DNA of 46,594 bases from CAYOZN01 sp964408455 (GTDB taxonomy: Bacteria > Planctomycetota > Phycisphaerae > UBA1845 > UTPLA1). The position numbers and the translations under genes were made by a program. The stretch is from NCBI GenBank assembly GCA_964408455.1, contig CAYOZN010000035.1, positions 1-46,594 of the forward strand, given 5' to 3'. Positions 41,226 to 46,594 of the stretch are shown piece after piece (within the stretch, counting starts at the first letter, position 1; the number at the start of each line of letters is the position of its first letter). The notes under the pieces are model-generated. The model was given only the letters and a program-made list of their open reading frames with translations, had not been told where the DNA came from and made no database searches.

Positions 41226-42938
41226 ATGTCATCGAGCCTGATCGCACAGCCCGGTCCGCTGCTTGTTGGCGCTCTGCCAGACGAGGGCGGCTACTTCAAT
41301 GCCTTCAAGATCGCCGTCTACCTGCTCGCGGTGATCCTCTGGGCCCACAGCGCCGCCTGGACCAACAAGGACCTGCGCAAACTCCGCGTTCCGCTCGCGT
41401 TCTGGATTCCGGGTGTGTTTGCCTCGGGCCTGATGGCGCTGCTTGCGTGGATGCTGCTGCCGGTCTTTTGGATCGGTCTCGCGGTATATGCCCTGGTGTT
41501 CGGCCCCGTCATCATCAGCTATGTCGTCTTTCGCAATCGTCGCGTCGCCCCGGCGCAGACGGTGCTGACTATGGCCCACCTCCAGCGCCTCGGCAAGGGC
41601 CAGTCCAAGACCAAGGAGGACGCCGTCCACGGCAAGGACCGCGTACGCATCAAGGATGCCGGCGGCAAGACACCACCCTGGCCGACCGATCCCGACCAGC
41701 ACGCCGCCTACCAGGCCATGCAGGACCTTTTGTTCGACGCCGTCTGGCGCCGCGTGAGCGACATGCGGCTCGATCTCGTTCCCAATCAGCCCATGCGCGC
41801 CATCTACCGCATCGACGGCGTCGATCGCGAGCGCGAGGCCATCGATCCCGTGCTCGCCCCCGGCATCATCGGTCATTTCAAGCGCATCGCCGGCGGCAAT
41901 CCGGACGAGCACCGCCGCCCCCAGTCCGGCGGCTTCAAGGCCAGCATCGGCGCGGGCGGGCCGGCACAGAAGTCGGTCGACGTCGATATGAAGACGTCCG
42001 GCAGCACCGCCGGCGAACGCATGGTGCTCAAGCTCTTCTCGGAAGAGGCCAAGTTCAAGCTCGCCGACGTCGGCTTTACGAAAACGCAGTTGCCCGTCGT
42101 TGAGTCCCTGGTGAAGGCGCCCAAGGGCGTGGTTATCGTCAGCGGTCCGAAGGGCAGCGGCATCACCAGCTCGCTCTACGCCATCATTCGCGCCCACGAC
42201 GCCTTCATGCAGAACATCCACACCCTCGAGATCACCAAGTCCCTCGATCTCGAAAACGTCACGCAGCACGTCTATGACAGCCAGGAGGGGACCGTCAGCT
42301 TCGGCAAGCGCTTCCGATCCATCCTCCGCACCGAGCCCGACATCGCCATGGCCGGCGACACGCCCGATGCGGAGACGGCCGCGCTCGGCGCCGCCGCCGG
42401 TCGCCAGGGCAAGAAGGTGTATCTCGGCATGACCGCCAGCAACTCCTTCACCGCCTTGCGCCGCTATCTGCAGGCCGTCGAGGACAATCAGCTCGCGGCC
42501 TCCAGCCTCGTGGCGATTTTCAACCAGCGCCTCGCCCGCGTGCTGTGCACCAACTGTCGCCGCGCCTACAAGCCCGATCCGGCCATGCTGCGAAAGGCCA
42601 ATCTCCCCGTGGCCGAGAACCGGCCGTGGTACCGACCGCCCAATCCCGACGAAATCGAAGTGGACAAACAGGGTAATCCGATACCCTGTCCCGTCTGCCA
42701 GGGCTCCGGCTATGTCGGCCGCACCGCGGTCATCGAGGTGCTGGCCCTGGATGATGGCCTGCGCGATCTGATCGCCCGCGGCACCGCGCTGCCCCAGGTA
42801 CAGGTCGAGGCCCGCAAGAAGGGCATGCAGAATCTTCAGGACGTCGCCATCTTCAAGGTGTACGAGGGCATTACGAGCATCAACGAGATTCTCCGCGTCA
42901 CGCGCGAAGTTCAGTCCGAGCAGCCGGTTCGGGCGTAG
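41226..42938 (+). CDS. Membrane-anchored PilB/GspE-like protein with degenerate ATPase motifs
   Basis: The start is ATG 41226; a TTG two codons earlier is also open. The product has 570 residues. Residues of about 25-115 hold about three membrane helices (AFKIAVYLLAVILWAHSAAW; VFASGLMALLAWMLLPVFWI; LAVYALVFGPVIISYVVF). From about residue 160 the PilB/GspE fold is clear: VSDMRLDLVPNQPMRAIYRI, TAGERMVLKLFSEE, and the zinc-site Cys pairs (CTNC ... CPVCQGSGYVGRTA). Walker A reads GPKGSGITSS from residue 307, with Ile313 replacing the essential Lys. The Walker B region reads EPDIAMAGDTPD, with Asp378 where GEIRD has Glu. ATP hydrolysis is therefore unlikely. It may be a structural partner of the neighbouring active ATPases. 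Confidence 0.87.
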   Translation: MSSSLIAQPGPLLVGALPDEGGYFNAFKIAVYLLAVILWAHSAAWTNKDLRKLRVPLAFWIPGVFASGLMALLAWMLLPVFWIGLAVYALVFGPVIISYVVFRNRRVAPAQTVLTMAHLQRLGKGQSKTKEDAVHGKDRVRIKDAGGKTPPWPTDPDQHAAYQAMQDLLFDAVWRRVSDMRLDLVPNQPMRAIYRIDGVDREREAIDPVLAPGIIGHFKRIAGGNPDEHRRPQSGGFKASIGAGGPAQKSVDVDMKTSGSTAGERMVLKLFSEEAKFKLADVGFTKTQLPVVESLVKAPKGVVIVSGPKGSGITSSLYAIIRAHDAFMQNIHTLEITKSLDLENVTQHVYDSQEGTVSFGKRFRSILRTEPDIAMAGDTPDAETAALGAAAGRQGKKVYLGMTASNSFTALRRYLQAVEDNQLAASSLVAIFNQRLARVLCTNCRRAYKPDPAMLRKANLPVAENRPWYRPPNPDEIEVDKQGNPIPCPVCQGSGYVGRTAVIEVLALDDGLRDLIARGTALPQVQVEARKKGMQNLQDVAIFKVYEGITSINEILRVTREVQSEQPVRA

Positions 42939-43037
42939 ATGCAAACGGGCAGCGCCGTTCGCACGTCCCTGCCGTATCACGCTGGATAACGACCGCACCG
43001 GCCAAAATGACGTTTGCCATCGAGGTAAGGACAGACC

Positions 43038-44852
43038 ATGTTCAATCTTGTCGTCGCACTGATGGTCATCCTGGTCGCGGCCTTCTGGACGTACCAGGGT
43101 TTTTTCAGCGCCGCCGTCATGTTCTTCGAATGCGTCGTCGCCTGCATGATCGCGTTCGCCTTCTACGAGCCGCTCAACGGCATGTGGCGCGACACGCTGG
43201 GTGACGGCCTGGGCCTGCCCGTCGCATTCATGGCCTTGTTCGCGGTGCCCTTGTTCGCCTTCCGCTTCATCACCGATCGTTACGTGCCGGACAACGTGCC
43301 CATGCCCCTGGCGCTCGATCGCGCCGGCGGCGCGATCTGCGGCCTCTTCTCCGGCCAGGTTCTCGTCGGCATGGCCCTGATCGGCATCCAGATGCTGCCC
43401 ATCGGATCCACTGTCCTCGGCTTCGAACGCGTACAGGTCAGCGACAAGGGCGTCCTGCTTCGCGATGGCCGCGGCGAGCCGGTGTACAAGGGGCTCGGCT
43501 ACTTCAAACCCGATGGCTTTACCGTCGGCCTTGCATCGATGCTGTCCAGGGATCAGCGTTTCGGCGGCGGCAACGAACTGGATCGCGCCAAGCCCGACCT
43601 GCTGACCGACCTCTGGTCCGCCCGCAACGTTCCTTTTTCCGAGGCCCGCGTCTTTCTGGACAAGGGAACCATCTCCATTACCCAATGGTGGGAAGATCCG
43701 GAGATCGACAGGGTCGAGCACGTGCTGGACGGCGCCACCCTCACACGCAAGTGGGAAAAGACGCCGGCCAGTGCCGACAACAAGTTCGTCGTCTGCACCG
43801 TGCTGCTCGACAAGAAGGCCTACGAGAACAAGGTGCAGGACGCTCGCTTCCGCCTTTCTCAGTTCCGGATCGTCGGCTATCCAAACGGCTCCCCGACCGA
43901 CAAGCCCGCCGTCTTCATGGCCACCGGGGCCACCGACATCTACACCCATAAGAAGCACGGCCCGATGCCCATGTCCGAGGTGCAGAAGAAGCACCTGGTC
44001 GAGTTCAGCCCGTTCACGGACTTCATTGTAGGCGATGTGGCGACAAGCCAGATCGTCAGCCGCTCCGATTCCAACAAGTTTGAGTTTCAAGTTGCCTTCG
44101 AGGTGCCGCGGGAGTTCACCCCGTGGTACGTCGAGTTCAAGCGCGGCGCGATTGTCGACCTCACCGGCAAGAAAATGGCCGAGGAAAAGCCCGATACGCG
44201 CTCGCTCGCCTGCGGTCCGGGCTCGATGGTGGCCGAGGTCAGCGCGACAAACCAGGCGCCCCCCGGGCCCGGGCAGAACATCCTCACCACTGCCGAGTCG
44301 CGCACCGGCCCGAGCAGCATGCTCCCCTTCGAGTTTGACCTGGGCGATTCCCAGGTGCAGCGTCACGCCAGCGGCCACATGCTCACCGAAGGCCACTTCC
44401 ACTTTCAGGTGCCTGCGCAGAGTTCCGGCTCCGCGGTGACCGAGTTCAAGGTGCCCGACGGCAAGCGCCTCTTCCAGGTCGGCAAGGACGTGATCGCCAA
44501 GCAGAGCATGTTCGGCAAGGCCATCGGCTATGCCGAAACGGTTGCGGGACAGACCTATGTCACCGACACCAACGGTAAGAATTACTACGCCATCGGTCAG
44601 TACGGCGCCGCCGAGATCGGCGGCCAGTGGTGGTGCGAAGTTCATTACTATCCCGGCGAGCACGAGACGGCCGATACGACCGGCCTGCGCGGCAAGAAGC
44701 TGGAAAAGGTCAACAAGCGCGTGCTGGAGCAGCAGGGGCCCGACAACGTCATCTTCGGCTTCCTGTTCGTTGTGGATCCGGGTGTGACCATCAAGTCCTT
44801 CAAGACGGGCCGCGAGACGCACGAATTTACGCCGCCGATGGACGTGCCCTGA
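43038..44852 (+). CDS. CvpA-like multi-pass membrane protein with large soluble domain
   Basis: A 604-residue protein from ATG 43038, with AAGGA about 8 nt upstream. The first 125 residues contain four membrane helices (LVVALMVILVAAFW, MFFECVVACMIAFAFY, LPVAFMALFAVPLFAF, GQVLVGMALIGIQML) in the arrangement of CvpA proteins. The remaining 480 residues are soluble, with motifs KFVVCTVLLDKKAYENKVQD, FRIVGYPNGSP, GKNYYAIGQYGAAEIGGQWW and VIFGFLFVVDPGVTIKSFK. I recognise no family for that part. The orientation of the domain is not predictable. It follows the pseudo-ATPase gene by 99 nt on the same strand, suggesting a membrane role linked to the pilus-type machine. Confidence 0.75.
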   Translation: MFNLVVALMVILVAAFWTYQGFFSAAVMFFECVVACMIAFAFYEPLNGMWRDTLGDGLGLPVAFMALFAVPLFAFRFITDRYVPDNVPMPLALDRAGGAICGLFSGQVLVGMALIGIQMLPIGSTVLGFERVQVSDKGVLLRDGRGEPVYKGLGYFKPDGFTVGLASMLSRDQRFGGGNELDRAKPDLLTDLWSARNVPFSEARVFLDKGTISITQWWEDPEIDRVEHVLDGATLTRKWEKTPASADNKFVVCTVLLDKKAYENKVQDARFRLSQFRIVGYPNGSPTDKPAVFMATGATDIYTHKKHGPMPMSEVQKKHLVEFSPFTDFIVGDVATSQIVSRSDSNKFEFQVAFEVPREFTPWYVEFKRGAIVDLTGKKMAEEKPDTRSLACGPGSMVAEVSATNQAPPGPGQNILTTAESRTGPSSMLPFEFDLGDSQVQRHASGHMLTEGHFHFQVPAQSSGSAVTEFKVPDGKRLFQVGKDVIAKQSMFGKAIGYAETVAGQTYVTDTNGKNYYAIGQYGAAEIGGQWWCEVHYYPGEHETADTTGLRGKKLEKVNKRVLEQQGPDNVIFGFLFVVDPGVTIKSFKTGRETHEFTPPMDVP

Positions 44853-44895
44853 CCGGCTCAACGCGGCCGATCCGTTTGGAGGGAGCCGAACGCAC

Positions 44896-46356
44896 GTGCA
44901 ATCCAGCCTTTTCGCCCAGACTGGCTCTATTTGCCATATGCGACGCGCCATTTCCCTGTCCTCCGCGATATGCCTTTCGTTTGTCACCGCGTGGCCGGTC
45001 ACGGCCCAGCTGAATGTCTCCGCGGCCTCCCAGCCTGCCGGACCTGCCGCCCACGAACACGTCGCGCTGCTGGATGACGGCACGGCGCTGTTGGAGCGCA
45101 TGCAGCTGGCCCTTGCCGAGCTGGTGCGCCGCGTCGGCCCGGCCGTGGTCGCCATCCAGGCCGATCGCAATCCCGCGAGTCTCGGCCAGCGGGATGGTTG
45201 GACGCCGCGGATGTGGACCAGCACCGGCTCCGGCGTGCTGATCCGCGCCGACGGCATGATCCTCACCAGTCAGCACGTCATCGACGGCGCCGCGGCCATC
45301 CACGTCGTATTGCACGACGGCCGGCGCGTCCTCGCCCAGCGCATCGCCGACGATCGCCGCTCCGATCTGGCCATCATTCGCATCCGCGCCGAAAACCTGA
45401 AGATCGCCGAGCTGGGCGACGCCGACACCGTCGAACGCGGTCACATCGTCATGGCCCTGGGCAATCCGCTCGGCCTCTCCAGCGACGGCCAGGCCGCGGT
45501 GAGTCACGGCCTGGTCAGCGCGATCGGCCGCCCGCTGCCGGAGGCCTTCGGCCGCGAGGAAGATCGCTACTACGGCGACATGATCCAGACGACGGCGCCC
45601 ATCAATCCCGGCAATTCGGGCGGGCCGCTGGTCGATATCCGCGGGCGCGTCATCGGCGTCATCACGGCCGTCAGCACGCGGTCCGACGGTTACGAGGGCA
45701 TCGGCTTTGCCGTGCCGCTCAACCAGCACACGCGGGTCATCGTGGACAAGCTCTTGCGCGGGCAGCTCATCGACTACGGCTTCGTCGGCGTCGATGTGGA
45801 CGACGTGCCGGACCGGCTTCGACAGCGGGCGGGCCTGCCGGCCACGATCGGAGCCATGCTGGCGGCGGTGCATGCCGACGGTCCGGCGGCGCGGGCCGGC
45901 CTTGAGGCGGGTGACATCGTGGTGGCAGTGGACGGCGTCACCATGCACGGCGTGGAGGAGTTCGTCCGGGCCATCGGCGCGGCCGGCTCCGATGCCACGG
46001 TCAAGATCGAGTACGTCCGCGACGGCCGCCGCCGCCATGCCCGCGTGACGCTCGCCCGCCGGCCGCTGGCCGCGGCGCAGCCGCTGCCGCAGCCGGCCGT
46101 GGCCTTCCGCGGCGCATCGCTGGGCAGCGTCGATCCCGCCATGCGCGACGCCGCCAATCTGCCGGAGACGGCGTTGCTCGTCCTCTCGGTCGAGAAGGGC
46201 AGCCCCGCCGATCGCGCCGGCCTGACGCCGGGCGATGTGATCGTACAGGTTGAGAGCCGCCCGCTGGAGGAGCAGTCGTTCGAAGTGCTCCGCGGCAGCG
46301 GCGACGTGCTCGTCGGCCTTGCCAACGGCGGCACGCTGCTCGTCAAGTCGCAGTAA
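44896..46356 (+). CDS. HtrA/DegP-type serine protease with two PDZ domains
   Basis: The frame starts at GTG 44896, with GGAGGGAG about 12 nt upstream (486 residues). ATG 44938 would give a cleaner signal peptide (MRRAISLSSAICLSFVTAWP) but has no ribosome site. The trypsin-like triad is His127 (LTSQHVIDG), Asp157 (RRSDLAIIRI) and Ser241 (NPGNSGGPLVD). PDZ domain 1 covers about 290-380 (GAMLAAVHADGPAARAGLEA, GDIVVAVDGV). PDZ domain 2 covers about 415-480 (ALLVLSVEKGSPADRAGLTP, GDVIVQVESR). It is exported and probably acts in envelope protein quality control. The stop is followed at once by the tandem repeat array. Confidence 0.92.
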   Translation: MQSSLFAQTGSICHMRRAISLSSAICLSFVTAWPVTAQLNVSAASQPAGPAAHEHVALLDDGTALLERMQLALAELVRRVGPAVVAIQADRNPASLGQRDGWTPRMWTSTGSGVLIRADGMILTSQHVIDGAAAIHVVLHDGRRVLAQRIADDRRSDLAIIRIRAENLKIAELGDADTVERGHIVMALGNPLGLSSDGQAAVSHGLVSAIGRPLPEAFGREEDRYYGDMIQTTAPINPGNSGGPLVDIRGRVIGVITAVSTRSDGYEGIGFAVPLNQHTRVIVDKLLRGQLIDYGFVGVDVDDVPDRLRQRAGLPATIGAMLAAVHADGPAARAGLEAGDIVVAVDGVTMHGVEEFVRAIGAAGSDATVKIEYVRDGRRRHARVTLARRPLAAAQPLPQPAVAFRGASLGSVDPAMRDAANLPETALLVLSVEKGSPADRAGLTPGDVIVQVESRPLEEQSFEVLRGSGDVLVGLANGGTLLVKSQ

Positions 46357-46363
46357 CATGTCC

Positions 46364-46594
46364 GTGTGCCACTGCTTCAAGCAGTGCTCTTTCAAGCTGT
46401 ATCGGTGTGCCACTGCTTCAAGCAGTGCTTCCCCAGGGTGCCACTGCTCTGTGAGCAGTGAGAGCGATTCCGTTCGTGTGCCACTGCTTCAAGCAGTGCT
46501 TGCTCAGGGTGCCACTGCTCTGTGAGCAGTGAGAGCGAATCCGTTCGTGTGCCACTGCTTCAAGCAGTGCTTGCTCAGGGTGCCACTGCTCTGT
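46364..46594. repeat. 71-bp tandem repeat array with two hairpins per unit
   Basis: Units begin at 46405, 46476 and 46547 (the last cut by the window edge). A lone first hairpin lies at 46364-46388. Each unit holds CACTGCTT/AAGCAGTG, an inverted repeat around one C, and CACTGCTC/GAGCAGTG around TGT, joined by a GAGAGCGAWTCCGTTC linker. Units differ at a few bases only. The array begins 8 nt after the stop of the HtrA gene and continues beyond the window. Confidence 0.93.

Noticed and set aside
41229..45266. A 1345-codon open frame on the minus strand
   Set aside because: It lies opposite three genes with clear family motifs and membrane helices. Long antisense frames are common in GC-rich DNA, and the product is Ala/Gly/Asp/His-rich without recognisable domains.
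44827..46413. A 528-codon open frame on the minus strand
   Set aside because: Antisense to the HtrA gene, whose catalytic triad and PDZ domains are unmistakable.
46364..46594. CRISPR array
   Set aside because: The intervals between palindromes are themselves repeated, so there are no unique spacers, and no cas genes are present.

Overview
The window is 46.6 kb of GC-rich bacterial DNA with one tRNA gene and about 36 protein genes. No IS element, prophage or CRISPR array is visible. Several traits point to a planctomycete: a PEP-CTERM sorting signal, small membrane proteins with a CPxCGYNL...CPECG zinc ribbon, a giant secreted cysteine-rich modular protein, dockerin-like Ca-binding segments, and a chain of FHA-domain and type IV pilus ATPase genes. 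A Phycisphaerae-like lineage is my inference. It rests on murein-recycling and murein-synthesis genes together with those traits, and no rRNA is present to test it.

Layout. 1-6.9 kb holds a gene tail, a PEP-CTERM secreted protein, a DUF3754 membrane protein, a secreted choice-of-anchor-Q/HYR protein with poly-Asp tracts, a hypothetical protein and an alpha/beta hydrolase. 7-10.8 kb holds a thioredoxin-like lipoprotein, a ribbon-helix-helix/zinc protein, mnmA and an HD-GYP protein. 11-15.5 kb is a co-directional run: anmK, two zinc-ribbon membrane proteins (the second frameshifted), murQ and a thioesterase. AnmK and MurQ are consecutive steps of anhydro-MurNAc recycling. 15.6-19.5 kb holds a DUF4261-like protein, hemW, an FHA protein and an Hpt-like protein lacking its phospho-histidine. 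20-24.5 kb is a tightly packed run: coaX, a truncated MnmE-like GTPase, an RlmI-like methyltransferase, ygfZ and tRNA-Lys(UUU). 25.2-32.0 kb is a single 2279-residue secreted cysteine-rich protein ended by a strong terminator. 32.2-36.7 kb has purD and murD, with pgi on the opposite strand. 36.8-37.7 kb has an AhpD-like gene with an in-frame TGA at the resolving-cysteine position, and a yjfB-like gene. 38-44.9 kb carries pilT, an FHA-PilB fusion, a membrane-anchored PilB/GspE-like protein with broken Walker motifs and a CvpA-like protein. An HtrA-type protease follows, and the window ends in a 71-bp tandem repeat.

Main points for follow-up: (1) the probable selenoprotein at 36849-37481, with a SECIS-like hairpin 24 nt after the TGA; (2) a palindromic repeat related to the terminal tandem array that lies in-frame inside anmK; (3) the modular architecture of the giant cysteine-rich protein; (4) the pilus pseudo-ATPase; (5) other family members missing key residues or domains (Hpt without His, MnmE without its C-terminus, CoaX with Glu for Asp).
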